A program made the position numbers and the translations under genes. Below, one piece after another: positions 18,134 through 28,600 of a stretch of DNA of 64,000 bases; within the stretch, counting starts at the first letter, position 1; every line of letters begins with the position of its first letter. Below the pieces are notes generated by a model. The model worked only from the letters and a program-made list of their open reading frames with translations. It was not told the origin of the DNA and made no database searches. Origin of the DNA: Candidatus Gastranaerophilales bacterium (GTDB lineage: Bacteria; Cyanobacteriota; Vampirovibrionia; Gastranaerophilales; Gastranaerophilaceae); assembly GCA_900769645.1 (NCBI GenBank), contig CAAGHI010000005.1, positions 100,492 through 164,491 of the forward strand, in the 5' to 3' direction.

Positions 18134-18759
18134 TGAGTAAATTAGACGATTTGAAAAAAGAAATTATAGAGTATGGAAAACTTGCAGGCGTAAAGAATTT
18201 TACCCCTGGGTATTCAGGAAACTTTTCTGCTCGATATGGTGACAAAATATTGATTACGACTTCTGGCTCATCAAATGGTTATTTGTCAGAAGATGAACTT
18301 GTATTGATGGATTTTGACGGAAAGCCGGTGGAAGAAGGCAAAAAGCCGTCATCTGAAAAAATGTTGCATGTGGAATTTTATAAGCAAAGACCAGATGTAA
18401 ACTACATAATTCATGTTCACCCTGTATTTTTGAGTTCGTTTGCATGCTGTAAAATAGCCTTGGACGAACCGATTATGGCTGAGAATGTGTTTTATTTCGG
18501 TCAAATTCCGCTTGCTGAGTATGGACTTCCAGGGTCTATGGATTTGGTTGAAAAAACGGCTAAGTATTTCAAAGATTATGATGCTATTTTGATGGCAAAT
18601 CATGGTTTTGTTGTTGGTGATAAAACTATAAAGGACGCTTTTTTGAAGCTGGAACTTGCAGAAAGTTATGCACAGGTTGTGTTTAATACCAAAATGATGG
18701 GCGGAGCTGTGTTGTTTAACCAAACGCAAGTCGATGAGATAAATTCGCTAAAAAAATAA
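18133..18759 (+). CDS. Class II aldolase/adducin family protein
   Basis: This 208-residue protein is of the L-fuculose-phosphate aldolase/ribulose-phosphate epimerase/MtnB fold. TPGYSGNFSARYGDKILITT and TTSGSSNGYLSEDEL bind phosphate. SSEKMLHVEFYKQRP supplies the acid residue. IIHVHPVFLSSF and MANHGFVVG supply the zinc histidines. The substrate may be a sugar phosphate or a methylthioribulose phosphate. The ATG overlaps the stop of the LptD-like gene (TAATG). Its place in an LPS gene cluster hints at sugar precursor metabolism, but this is inference. Confidence 0.82.
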   Translation: MSKLDDLKKEIIEYGKLAGVKNFTPGYSGNFSARYGDKILITTSGSSNGYLSEDELVLMDFDGKPVEEGKKPSSEKMLHVEFYKQRPDVNYIIHVHPVFLSSFACCKIALDEPIMAENVFYFGQIPLAEYGLPGSMDLVEKTAKYFKDYDAILMANHGFVVGDKTIKDAFLKLELAESYAQVVFNTKMMGGAVLFNQTQVDEINSLKK

Positions 18760-18765
18760 TTGTGA

Positions 18766-18771
18766 TATAAT
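18766..18771 (+). promoter_or_regulatory. Possible internal -10 element before lpxI
   Basis: TATAAT lies 20 bases before the lpxI start, with a weak TTCGCT -35 sixteen bases upstream. AAGAGGA at about 18,779-18,785 is the ribosome site. Confidence 0.35.
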
Positions 18772-18791
18772 CAAGTAAAAGAGGAAAATAA

Positions 18792-19607
18792 ATGTCTATA
18801 ATGTTGGAAAATAAACAGGGTTTAATAGCTGGAGATGGAATTCTTCCGGTTGAAATGGCTCGTCATGCAAAAGAAAACGGTTTTGAAGTTATTTGTGTTT
18901 CTTTGGCTAACGACAATTTGAAAGAATTGAAAAAGTATTGTTCAAAAGTTTATTCTTGTCACCCTGGAGAGATGACAAAGATTGAAAAAGTCTTTACAGA
19001 AGAAGAAATTAAACAGGTTACTTTTTTGGGAAAAGTGCATAAACGTGTACTTTTGCAACTTCACAAGTTTGATAAAAGAGCTATTGAAATTTTAAAAACT
19101 GTAAAAAGATTGAACGATGATGAAGTAATGCTTTTGATTGTAAAAGAGTTTGAAAAACATAATATTTCTGTTTTGGATCAAACTATTTTTATCAAAAATT
19201 TGATGATTCCGTCTGGAGTTTTGGGCAAATTAAAACCGACAGAACAACAGATGGAGGACGTGAATTACGGTTTTTGGCTTGCAAAAGAGATGGGAAAAGT
19301 TGATGTCGGACAATCTGTTGTAATTAAGGATAAAATGATTATGGCAGTTGAGGCAATTGAAGGTACTGATATGTGCATCAAGCGTGGCGCCAAACTTGCC
19401 AAACGCAATGCGGTTGTTGTCAAGGTATCTAAACCATTTCAGGACAAGAGGTTTGATATCCCTGCAATCGGCTTGAGAACTTTGAGAACAATGCATAAAT
19501 ACAAGGCCGACTTGATTGCTGTTGAAGCAAATGAAACAATTATTGTTGATCAAGAAAAAGTTGTTGAATATGCAGACAGGCACGGTATCGTAATTTTGGC
19601 AGTGTAA
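18792..19607 (+). CDS. lpxI: UDP-2,3-diacylglucosamine pyrophosphatase LpxI
   Basis: The 271-residue protein matches the LpxI (DUF1009) family: GLIAGDGILPVEMARHAKEN, TFLGKVHKR, DDEVMLLIVKEFEKHNISV, VVIKDKMIMAVEAIEGTD and the C-terminal FDIPAIGLRTLR. LpxI hydrolyses UDP-2,3-diacylglucosamine to lipid X in Raetz-pathway lipid A synthesis, replacing LpxH in alphaproteobacteria and several other phyla. It stands directly before lpxB, which uses lipid X, in pathway order. Confidence 0.93.
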   Translation: MSIMLENKQGLIAGDGILPVEMARHAKENGFEVICVSLANDNLKELKKYCSKVYSCHPGEMTKIEKVFTEEEIKQVTFLGKVHKRVLLQLHKFDKRAIEILKTVKRLNDDEVMLLIVKEFEKHNISVLDQTIFIKNLMIPSGVLGKLKPTEQQMEDVNYGFWLAKEMGKVDVGQSVVIKDKMIMAVEAIEGTDMCIKRGAKLAKRNAVVVKVSKPFQDKRFDIPAIGLRTLRTMHKYKADLIAVEANETIIVDQEKVVEYADRHGIVILAV

Positions 19608-19608
19608 T

Positions 19609-20733
19609 ATGAAAAAAATCTTTATTATTACAGGTGAATATTCCGGAGATATCCACGCTTCTCACGTTGTTAAGGCTTTAAAACAGATTAATCCTGACGT
19701 TGAGGTAGAGGGTGTTGGAGGAGAAAATCTTAGAAATGCTGGCGTTAAACTGTTTTCTGACCAAAAGAAAATGGGAGCAGTGGGACTTTCTTTGAAAATT
19801 ATTACGGATCACTTTTTGTTGGGGAAACGAATTGTTGATTATTTGACAAAGGAGTATAAGCCTGATTTGGTGCTGTTAATTGATTATGGCGTTTTTAATT
19901 TGAATATTTCAAAGTTTTTGAAACGTGCAGGGATTAAAACGCTTTATTATATTCCACCACAAGTTTGGGCGAGTCGTAAATGGCGAATTAATACTATAAA
20001 GAAAAATATTGATGAAGTTCTTTGTATCTTCCCGTTTGAAAAAACGATGTACGAAAGTTATGGCATCAAAACTCATTATTGTGGACATCCGCTTGTTTCT
20101 CAGTTACCTGAAAAGGCTGATAGAGATAAGTTTTTTGCGAAACATGGGTTTGATAAAAATAAAAAATTGGTGGCAATTTTCCCAGGATCAAGAGAATTTG
20201 AGTTGAAATTTTTGATGAAAGTTTTTGTTAAAACTGCTCAGAATTTACAGAAAAATCACCCAGATTTGCAGTTTTGCATTTCACATGCTCCGAATTTGTC
20301 GGATAGCGTTTATGACAAGTACTTACAAAAAACAGATTTTCCGGTTATAAAAGGTGAAAATCAGGCGTTGTTGAGTGTATCAGATGCATTGATTTTGGCG
20401 TCTGGAACAGTTGCGCTGGAGGCTTGCCTTTATCAAACTCCAATGATTATTGCGTACCGTGGACCTTGGCTTTTTTATTTGATTTATTTAATTGTGAGAT
20501 GCATAAAGCGAGTTTCTTTACCGAATATCATTGCCGATAAATCGATTGTGCCTGAGATTATTCAGGGCGATGTGAATATTTCTAAAATCTCTTATGAGAT
20601 TGAAAGATTACTATATGACAACGTTTACAGGCAGCAAAATATTAAGGATTTGGGGGACGTGAAAGCGTTGCTTTCCGATAGAGTTTCATCAGTTGAAGTT
20701 GCAAAGGTTATTGATAGCTCTTTGCGTGCTTAA
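19609..20733 (+). CDS. lpxB: Lipid-A-disaccharide synthase LpxB
   Basis: The 374-residue GT19 glycosyltransferase has ITGEYSGDIHASHVVKAL, GVGGENLRNAGVKLF, YIPPQVWASRKWRI, CGHPLV, AIFPGSREFELK and ASGTVALEACLYQTPMIIAY. It condenses UDP-diacylglucosamine with lipid X. A hydrophobic stretch LFYLIYLIVRC near the C-terminus is the usual membrane-contact region. It begins one base after the lpxI stop. Confidence 0.95.
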   Translation: MKKIFIITGEYSGDIHASHVVKALKQINPDVEVEGVGGENLRNAGVKLFSDQKKMGAVGLSLKIITDHFLLGKRIVDYLTKEYKPDLVLLIDYGVFNLNISKFLKRAGIKTLYYIPPQVWASRKWRINTIKKNIDEVLCIFPFEKTMYESYGIKTHYCGHPLVSQLPEKADRDKFFAKHGFDKNKKLVAIFPGSREFELKFLMKVFVKTAQNLQKNHPDLQFCISHAPNLSDSVYDKYLQKTDFPVIKGENQALLSVSDALILASGTVALEACLYQTPMIIAYRGPWLFYLIYLIVRCIKRVSLPNIIADKSIVPEIIQGDVNISKISYEIERLLYDNVYRQQNIKDLGDVKALLSDRVSSVEVAKVIDSSLRA

Positions 20734-20792
20734 TAAAACTTTAAAAATCGTCAAAAAACTCATTGGATAAACGTTTATATATATGGTAGCGT

Positions 20793-22442
20793 ATGATAAA
20801 TTCTGTTTATACAACAAATGCTGTGAAAAGCGGTACATTTAGCGATTTTAAACAGCCTAAAAACGGCTATTATATCAATGCGCCATTTAATGAGAAAACT
20901 CAAGAAGAAGTCAAAAATAAGAAGAGTCATAAACTAGGAAAAACGATTACGCTATCAGCTCTTGCCGTTGGCTTTGGTACGCTTGCAATTTTTAGTGGTC
21001 GTTTAAACAAAGGCGCTACAAAGTATTTGAACAAGTGGCGTGTTGTATTGGAACAAAAGATTGCAAAAGGTGGAAAATATCAAAACTTTTATAGATATGC
21101 CTTAGCCAAAACCGAATCATTCCTTGGGAAAACAGAAAGTATTAACAATTTTACAACATTTAAAGATGTGATTTGTCAGCGCTTAATGTGGGGGAAAGAC
21201 GGTCAGAGAACATTTACTCGCCGAATTCATGAAGGAATTACAAAGGTATTTAATAAGATTAGTCGTAGTACTGTAAATTCTTCTTATGCAACGACGCAGG
21301 AGAAATTTTCACGTTTGACAGAGCATTTTGCCTCTATAAACGAAGAAATATTGAGGGCAAAGCCGGCTGATACGACGGTTGTTAATACTGTAAATTCTTT
21401 GAATTCCAAAATCGCTTCTGTTAATAGAAATTTGGAGAATGGTTTTGGCATAAATGCCCGTGCTGAGCGACTTAAAGAGGTTCATAAAGCAACTGATGGT
21501 CTGTTTGATTATTTCTGGAATGCAAGTTTGAGTGATATCAAAAACTTTAGATCAAAAGATATGTGGCAAAGTTATATTGCTGAAACCTATATGCAGCCGG
21601 CAAAAAACAAGCTCGCTGCAGATACAAGCGCATTGAGAAGAGCAATTTCTCATAATATTTTAGATAGTTATAAGGCTTCTAGCGGATTTGTTGATGAGCT
21701 ACAAAAGCTCGTAAATCCTTCTGATTTAGCTACAAATGAGGTTTTGAATTCTATTCGTTCTGGCTTAACAAAATATAAAAAATTGTCAGGTGCGCAAGAG
21801 GCTACAGAGCGTACAGGTTTATGCAAAGAAATTTCTCAAAACTTGAAAAAATTGGTGGGTAGTTTTAAATCAGTTGCTGCAGAACAAAAGTATGGTGATA
21901 ATGCTTTAAAATCTGTTGCTGAGTACGCTTCAAAAATAGAAAAAGCAATCAGCAATAATTCTAAAGGTGAGTTGGAAGAGATTTTGACAACTTACAAGGC
22001 ATTGTTGCCTCGTGATAAATATTTGAAACTTAAAGCTGAGGTTGCTAAAGCCGTGAAATCTCTCGACAAGTCAATTGATATTGAAACGGTTCAATATGTA
22101 GACAAAGCAAGGGATTTGAAACTTGGAGCTGCTCCGACTGATGTGTTGTCTATTTTGACGACAGTTGGTGCGGTAGGCTATTATGTAAGCAAATCAGATA
22201 ACAAAGATGAAAGAATTTCAGCATCTTTGAAATACGGAATTCCGGCAATTGGAGCAATTGCAACGTCTTTATTCTGTACTGCAAAATTGATTTCCGGTGG
22301 AAAAGCTATGTTCTTTGGCTTGGTTTCCGGTTGGGCAATTAATAAAATCGGTGTTTTTGTTGATGATTTGAGAAAAAAATACTCATTGAACGTATCTTTT
22401 CGCCCGCGTGATTTGTTAAAACCTCAATCAGATAACGTATAA
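20793..22442 (+). CDS. Unknown membrane protein with helical, coiled-coil body
   Basis: The 549-residue protein has a Gly/Asn/Tyr-rich head (MINSVYTTNAVKSG) and an APFNEKTQ stretch. One transmembrane helix (TITLSALAVGFGTLAIF, about residues 48-65) precedes a long mainly helical part with coiled-coil character, and a C-terminal hydrophobic pair (SILTTVGAVGYYVS, GIPAIGAIATSLFCTAKLI) follows. No known domain is visible. Ribosome binding is weak (GGTAG), and TATATATA lies just upstream. The style resembles other lineage-specific proteins of this window. Both faces of the membrane could be involved, but topology is uncertain. Confidence 0.65.
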   Translation: MINSVYTTNAVKSGTFSDFKQPKNGYYINAPFNEKTQEEVKNKKSHKLGKTITLSALAVGFGTLAIFSGRLNKGATKYLNKWRVVLEQKIAKGGKYQNFYRYALAKTESFLGKTESINNFTTFKDVICQRLMWGKDGQRTFTRRIHEGITKVFNKISRSTVNSSYATTQEKFSRLTEHFASINEEILRAKPADTTVVNTVNSLNSKIASVNRNLENGFGINARAERLKEVHKATDGLFDYFWNASLSDIKNFRSKDMWQSYIAETYMQPAKNKLAADTSALRRAISHNILDSYKASSGFVDELQKLVNPSDLATNEVLNSIRSGLTKYKKLSGAQEATERTGLCKEISQNLKKLVGSFKSVAAEQKYGDNALKSVAEYASKIEKAISNNSKGELEEILTTYKALLPRDKYLKLKAEVAKAVKSLDKSIDIETVQYVDKARDLKLGAAPTDVLSILTTVGAVGYYVSKSDNKDERISASLKYGIPAIGAIATSLFCTAKLISGGKAMFFGLVSGWAINKIGVFVDDLRKKYSLNVSFRPRDLLKPQSDNV

Positions 22443-22487
22443 ACAACAGATTTATTTCTGCTACAATCATAGAAAAAGGATAAAATA

Positions 22488-23516
22488 ATGGAAACAACTG
22501 AAAATACAATAAGATATAAATTAGAACAACGTGAAATCGATAATTTGAGCGAATTTGCTACCAAAAGCCGTTTTACAAAAGGAAGAAAGAAAAAAATTGA
22601 GCCTTGTCCTATGCGTACAGAATTCCAACGTGACAGGGATAGAATTTTGCACTCAAAGGCTTTCAGACGTTTGAAACATAAGACACAGGTCTTTTTGTCG
22701 CCGTTTGATGATCATTTTAGAACTCGTTTGACTCATACGTTGGAAGTTTCTCAAATTGGACGCTCGATTGCTCGTGCACTTGATTTTAATGAAGATTTGG
22801 TTGAAGCAATCTCTCTCGGACATGATTTGGGACACACGCCTTTCGGACATTGTGGAGAAGGGGTTTTGAATGAACTTGTAAAAGGCGGTTTCCACCATAA
22901 TATCCAAAGTGTTCGTGTTGTAGAAGTGTTGGAAGATTTGAATTTATGTCAGGAAACAATTGATGGAATTTTGACCCATACTTGGGGCTACACACCTAAA
23001 ACTCCAGAGGCACAAATCGTTCAGCTTGCCGACAAAATTGCTTATATCAACCACGATATTGAAGATTCAATTAGAGCTGGAATTATTGTAGAAAGTGATT
23101 TGCCAAAAGACTGTATTGAATATTTTTCATCAATTCAAAGTCGTCGTTTGAGCAAAATGATTAGTGAGATTGTGACAAATTCAATCGGCAAACCTGAAGT
23201 TTCTATGAGTGAAGAAGGTTGGCATTACACAACAAAACTCCGTCAGTGGATGTTTGAAAATGTTTACGAAGAAGCATCTCCGGCTAAGTTAGAAGAGAAA
23301 AAAGCTCGTAACGTGATTAAAGAACTTTTCTTGTTGTATTGTGATATGCTAAAACCTGTTTGTGATGAAAGTAAAATTGAACGTATCGTGACAGATTATA
23401 TATCTGGCATGACTGATAGATATGCTGTTGAAAGATACAAGGAAAACTTTATTCCAATGGGCTTTAAAACTGGTACTAAAGACGATTATTTGTTCCGTCT
23501 TGCAAAATTGTACTAA
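22488..23516 (+). CDS. dgt: Deoxyguanosinetriphosphate triphosphohydrolase-like HD protein
   Basis: The 342-residue HD-domain enzyme has FRTRLTHTLEVSQIG (first His), SLGHDLGHTPFGHCGE (HD doublet) and QLADKIAYINHDIEDS (last Asp). CPMRTEFQRDRDRILHSKAF is the typical dGTPase start. It removes triphosphate from dNTPs and helps control nucleotide pools. AAAGGA lies seven bases before the ATG, and TACAAT near 22,461 may be its -10. The gene stands alone, convergent with a pseudopilin gene two bases away. Confidence 0.92.
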   Translation: METTENTIRYKLEQREIDNLSEFATKSRFTKGRKKKIEPCPMRTEFQRDRDRILHSKAFRRLKHKTQVFLSPFDDHFRTRLTHTLEVSQIGRSIARALDFNEDLVEAISLGHDLGHTPFGHCGEGVLNELVKGGFHHNIQSVRVVEVLEDLNLCQETIDGILTHTWGYTPKTPEAQIVQLADKIAYINHDIEDSIRAGIIVESDLPKDCIEYFSSIQSRRLSKMISEIVTNSIGKPEVSMSEEGWHYTTKLRQWMFENVYEEASPAKLEEKKARNVIKELFLLYCDMLKPVCDESKIERIVTDYISGMTDRYAVERYKENFIPMGFKTGTKDDYLFRLAKLY

Positions 23517-23518
23517 TT

Positions 23519-24175
23519 TTAATAAAGTCTTTTTGATTGTTGAAGTTTACAATCTTTTGGAAATTTCCAATTATTGATTTGTAATGCTTTTGCGTAGTAT
23601 TTCTTTTCTTCGCATAAGTATTTGATTTCGTTAATTCGGTTGCAATTTACATAAGCTTGTATGTATGGTTCTATCCCTTTGTCTTTGTAGTTTGAAATAA
23701 CACAGGCTCCACCTGGAGATGTCCAATTTGGATAAAATCCAAAAATCATACATTGTGCAGATTTTTCGTAATTTGCATAGTTGTTTAAGTATTTTGCTTT
23801 TATGCAAAAGTAAACGTCAGATGCGTTAAATCGAACTCCGCTTCCGTCTGGAAATATAAATATCGTATTTTTCCCGTCAAGGGTTTTCATTCGTTCGGTT
23901 GTTACGTATTTATCAAAATACTTATCCCAAAATGGTTCATTATCAAGCGTTTTATTTATCCTAGTCCATTCGTGCCTGTCGCCATTTTCTCGTTCTGAAA
24001 GGATAATTGCTTGGTTCATAGTCGTGTAAAATTTTTTGACAGAGGTTTCAATAATAGATTTTTTGTAGTTATCAATAATTATAGGAAGCGTAAGAATAGT
24101 AACAATTCCTATAACTCCTAGTGTGATAAGGATTTCTGCTAAAGTAAAAGCTGATTCATGATTTTTGTTAATCAT
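23519..24175 (-). CDS. Type IV pilin-like (pseudopilin) protein
   Basis: The 218-residue protein has a short leader and the class III pilin signature AFTLAEILITLGVIGIVTIL. The cleavage Ala/Phe and the +5 Glu are preserved. The C-terminal half contains several cysteines for disulfides. These proteins are cut and methylated by prepilin peptidase and assembled by a type II secretion/type IV pilus-like machine. GGAG lies seven bases before the ATG. It is orphan: no assembly ATPase is nearby. The same type recurs at 36.2, 60.4 and 61.0 kb. Confidence 0.85.
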   Translation of the reverse strand: MINKNHESAFTLAEILITLGVIGIVTILTLPIIIDNYKKSIIETSVKKFYTTMNQAIILSERENGDRHEWTRINKTLDNEPFWDKYFDKYVTTERMKTLDGKNTIFIFPDGSGVRFNASDVYFCIKAKYLNNYANYEKSAQCMIFGFYPNWTSPGGACVISNYKDKGIEPYIQAYVNCNRINEIKYLCEEKKYYAKALQINNWKFPKDCKLQQSKRLY

Positions 24176-24193
24176 CTTAAATCTCCATTTGCT

Positions 24194-25474
24194 TTAGTTA
24201 AATAGTACCCCTGCAATTGCTGCTGACATATAGCAAGTTAATGTTCCGCAGATTAGAGCGCGAACCCCGAGCCTTGCAAGGTTTTTTCTTTGGTTTGGCG
24301 CAAGTTCTCCAATACCGCCGAGTTGAATTGCGATTGAACCAAAATTTCCAAAGCTGCATAGGGCAAAACTTGCGATTAGAAAACTCTTGTCTGACAAATG
24401 AGTTGGTAGACTTGTTAAATCAAAGTATGCAACCATTTCGTTCAATACAAGTTTTGTTCCCATCAAGCTTCCGACTGTTGTTGCTTCTTTTAGCGGTACG
24501 CCCATAAAGTATGCAAGTACTGAGAAAATTTTGCCTAAAATTAGCTTTAATGATAGATGAGTTAAGTCAAATAAGGCAAAGTTGATGTGTAAATATTTTA
24601 CGATTAAGTTCCCTGACACACCTAGAACCCAGTCAATCATTGCAACAAGAGCAACAAGTGCTAAAATCATTGCGACAACATTAATTGCAACCTTCATACC
24701 TTCTGATGCGCCGGCAGAAATTGCGTCAAATACGTTGATATAAGGCTTTCTACGTTTGCTATAAGTGATTTTGATATCTTCGCTTGTTTCAGGTGTTCCG
24801 GTTTCAGGAAAAACTATTTTGGTCATAACAAGTGCCCCAGGAGCAGCCATAATTGACGCTGCCAAAAGATATTGCGCCGGAATTCCCATGCCGATATAGA
24901 TAGGCATGGTAGCGCCGGAAATACATGCCATACTACCAGCCATTGAAGCCAAAAGTTCTGAACGGGTGAGCTTTGCCAAATATGGCCTAATCATAATTTG
25001 TGCGGCAATTTGTCCGACAAATGCGCTTGCAACGTTAGATAAAGCTTCTGCACCGCTTACGCCCATAAGTTTGTTCATGGCTTTTCCGAAAATTGGAACA
25101 ATACGTTGCATAATGCCGTAATAGTAAAGAATATTTACCAAAATCATCATAAATATTAATGATGCAATTAATTGAAGAGCAAAAACTTGTGCACCTGCCC
25201 CAAATACTGATGAAAATTTGTCGTCATGCATAAGTGGACCAAACACAAATGCACCACCTTCTTTGGCAAATTCTAATATTTTTTGGATAAATAATCCGAT
25301 ATTATAAAATAAAGCTCTTCCAAGTGGTACTTTAAAAATAAATACCGCAAGCATAACTTGGAGCAAAAAGCCCATGCCGACTGTCTTATAGTTGATTGCT
25401 TTTCTGTTATTAGACATCAAAAAAGCTATCCCAAAAATTAATATTATTCCTAACAATCCGAAAAATCTATCCAT
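24194..25474 (-). CDS. nupC: Concentrative nucleoside transporter (NupC family)
   Basis: The protein has about 426 residues with many membrane helices. CNT signatures are visible: PLGRALFYNIGLFIQKILEFA, SVFGAGAQVFALQLIASLIF, GVSGAEALSNVASAFVGQ and ASFALCSFGNFGSIAIQLGG. It imports nucleosides with Na+ or H+. The ATG at 25,474 (MDRFFGLLG) has AAAGGG six bases upstream and is preferred over the longer frame from 25,525. TATATA near 25,486 may be its -10. The dGTPase and uridine kinase-like genes give a nucleoside salvage context. Confidence 0.92.
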   Translation of the reverse strand: MDRFFGLLGIILIFGIAFLMSNNRKAINYKTVGMGFLLQVMLAVFIFKVPLGRALFYNIGLFIQKILEFAKEGGAFVFGPLMHDDKFSSVFGAGAQVFALQLIASLIFMMILVNILYYYGIMQRIVPIFGKAMNKLMGVSGAEALSNVASAFVGQIAAQIMIRPYLAKLTRSELLASMAGSMACISGATMPIYIGMGIPAQYLLAASIMAAPGALVMTKIVFPETGTPETSEDIKITYSKRRKPYINVFDAISAGASEGMKVAINVVAMILALVALVAMIDWVLGVSGNLIVKYLHINFALFDLTHLSLKLILGKIFSVLAYFMGVPLKEATTVGSLMGTKLVLNEMVAYFDLTSLPTHLSDKSFLIASFALCSFGNFGSIAIQLGGIGELAPNQRKNLARLGVRALICGTLTCYMSAAIAGVLFN

Positions 25475-25683
25475 GTTTACCCTTTTGTATATATAAACTA
25501 CTGATTTCATTTTACCGTAAACCAATGAAAAATGTCGAAATTATTGAAAAATGTTTACTTAATATTTCTTAATAAATATGCAGATAACTGTTGAAAAATA
25601 TTTTGTCAGCGGTTTATTATATAGGCGGAAATTTTCTGCAAAGTTTATTTGTACATCAATAAATAAAGACAGGATAGGGTGAA

Positions 25684-28600
25684 ATGATGCGTGTTTATTC
25701 AGTAATGCCAAATTATACCGTGGCAAAATCAGGGAGTCGTAATAGGGTTAATTCCAACAATCAAACAAGTTCTGTGGGGGGTAGTGTTCCAAATGACATG
25801 CCGTCATCTGGCGTGATGATTAGTTTTACAGGCGAAGAGAAAAATATTAATCAATTTGCGTCATATTGTCCGGAAAACAAGCGCTATGGTTACTCAGCAG
25901 GCGGATTAGGTGTTGTTTCGCAAGAAGCTCCGGCAAATTGGCGTCTAAGAGAGCATGCTGATGTTCGAGATTTTTCGCCATATCACAGTTATGATAATGG
26001 TGATGGTGGCATAAAAGTTGTCCGTATGACAAAAGGCGCAGATGGAAGATATAAACCAGCTTATCCGCAAGAAAATTTTATTCATGCAAAACAAGATGAA
26101 AGTCTAGATGATATTGCAAAAAGAATTAAGCTTAAAAAAGATGAAAAACTTGCTTATGTTCGCCAATTAAAGCCAAATGATAAAGGTCTTTCCGGTTTTG
26201 AAGAGTTAGAAGATACAGGAATTCGCGGTTCTGTTGTTCGCCCTGCAGTTGATGGAATTGGAAAATCTGAAACAATTCCATACCGTGTATTTAGATTGAA
26301 AAATTTAAAAGATACTGTTGATGAAGCGGTGGATAAGTTTAAAGCTAAGATTTATCAAGAAGTTCAAACGCCTTTCAGGGAACGTTTCACATCTGAAGTT
26401 CAAGCAAAATACGCAGAAGAAATGGAACTAGCAAAAGTGAAAGATGATGCGGCAACTGCTTTATCTGTTAGAGAAACTGAAATTAAGCGTAAAAATCACC
26501 CTAACCAAGAGTTTGAACCATTTATTTTCAAAGATGAACAGAAAAAAGTTGAAGCTAAAATTAAACAAGAAGTTGCTGAAATGCTTTCTGGTAGTGAAGA
26601 ATTGAAAGCTCAGTATAAACAAAGACTTGCAAGTAAAGATGTTGTTGAACACATTGCTTTAATCAAGGCCGGGGCTGCTCCAGAGGTTGCAGAAAGAAAC
26701 TCTGCATATTTTATTCATACAGCAGGTTTAGCACGTTTTGAAAGCCCTTATGGAAATGATAATGCTTATTATTCTTCAAGTGCTAAAATTGAGGTTGACG
26801 GTAAGTTACAAAAAATCAATACAGATTTGGCTTATGCCGATAACAACCGAGCATTCGTTGATGCATTGCCGAAATTAAATTCAAAAGAGCACGGTGAATT
26901 CAATCCGGCACAAGTTTGGCTACATGATAGACCATCTTTTGCAGTGGCAAGTTATATTGCAGATGAGTCGAATTTGGGTAATGAATATTATAGAGGTTTG
27001 AAAATTCATGGTACGTTCCACAATCCTGGACGTGATTATCAAGGTGCTCAAAGCAATCCGTTCGACTTTTTCAGAATAGTTGCTCGAAAAGAAGATGTTG
27101 AAATGTTGAACAAACACCCTCAATTTACTAAGTTGAGTGAGATTGAAGCACATTGGGCGACTGCGTCTTTGGAAGAACAACATTACGCAAATCAGATTTT
27201 GCGTCCGTTCTTGGCTCCATTTATGGACGATTATGCGGATACTGCAAGAGATTTGAGAACTTATAATATTTCAATGATTCCTGTTGCAGGAGTTCATGCT
27301 AACCCACAAAACGTTTCTGCCGGTACTGTTTCAATGAACTATGGGAAAGAAATGAAATCGTTGGAAACTCCTGATATTGCTCAATTTATGACTACAAAAC
27401 TCGCAGGTATTGAAACAAAAGATGTTACAAACGGAAGTACTCCTGCAAACTTGAGGCTAAATGATCCGACAGCTGATTTTTGCCAAAGAGGTCAGTTGAA
27501 CGGTTTGACTATTGCAAAAGAAGGGTTTACACCGTATGAATATAAACCTGTGTATGACAAAGAGGGAAAATTGGTTTCAGATAACATTGATGAAGTCTTG
27601 AAAGCTAAAAAGGCTAATACTCAATGGTTCCTTGACTCTATTGGAAAAGCTTACGACAGAGGTGGACAACAGGCTGTAACTCAAATGTTTTTCAGCCCTG
27701 AACAGATTTCAGGTAAAGGTGCAAGTGTAATCGGTCATCTTTCAAAGTATAAAGAAGGTGATATGTTGTTTATGGGTTGGGGACGTCCGGATCCTCAAAA
27801 AGGTTATCCGTCAACATTCCAAGCGTTCTTAGATTTCTTGAAAGATCCAAGTGTTGATAAAGAGATTAAACAACATGCAAAACTCGTTGTTGGTGCTGGT
27901 GTTTGGGACGAAAATGCCAGAGATTTCAAATGGGTAAAAGATATTATCAGCCAAATTGAAAGTTTGGACAATGGTGCATATCGAGGAAATGCTTGTTATG
28001 TAAACGGTTTCTTCCCAAATAGACTTGTTGGTTGTGCAACATTCTCAGAATTTACATCAAGGTTTGAGCCTTGCGGAATTACTCCGCTTGAATCTTTTGC
28101 ATCAGGAACTCCGACTATTTCTACAAAAACCGGTGGGGCTCCTGATTTCATCGCTGCAACTCGTGGTTATTTGACAAAAAATCCATACCTTAGAAATCCT
28201 GAAAGTCTTGGTTTGACTGCTGAAGATTTGAAGGGAAAAGTTGGAGAAGAACTTGGCAATACTATCGATGGTGCAAGAATGAAGGCAAATGCCGCAGAGG
28301 TTAAAGAGTGCGTTGCTGCTGCCGTGACAGATTTTAATACTCCAGCGAAAGAGGGTAAGATTTCAAAATATGCTGAAATGGTTCGAGATTGCTTGCAACA
28401 GAAAATTGACTGGCATGAAAATAGTGCTTATAACGGTGGAAAAACTGCAAACGAGCGCTATATGAATGAAATCTTTGAGGTTGATAAAGGTCTTGCAGCA
28501 AGAAATAAAGAAAAAATGAATCGTTTTGTAGGTAAAGGTTTTGGTATCGCTGATAATATTGTTGATGCGGCTAAAAAATTGCGTAACAAATGGACTAAGA

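Noticed and set aside
25776..25781. G6 run in the head of the glycogen-synthase-like gene
   Set aside because: Too short for notable slippage and without the TC/CAA flanks of the three tracts.
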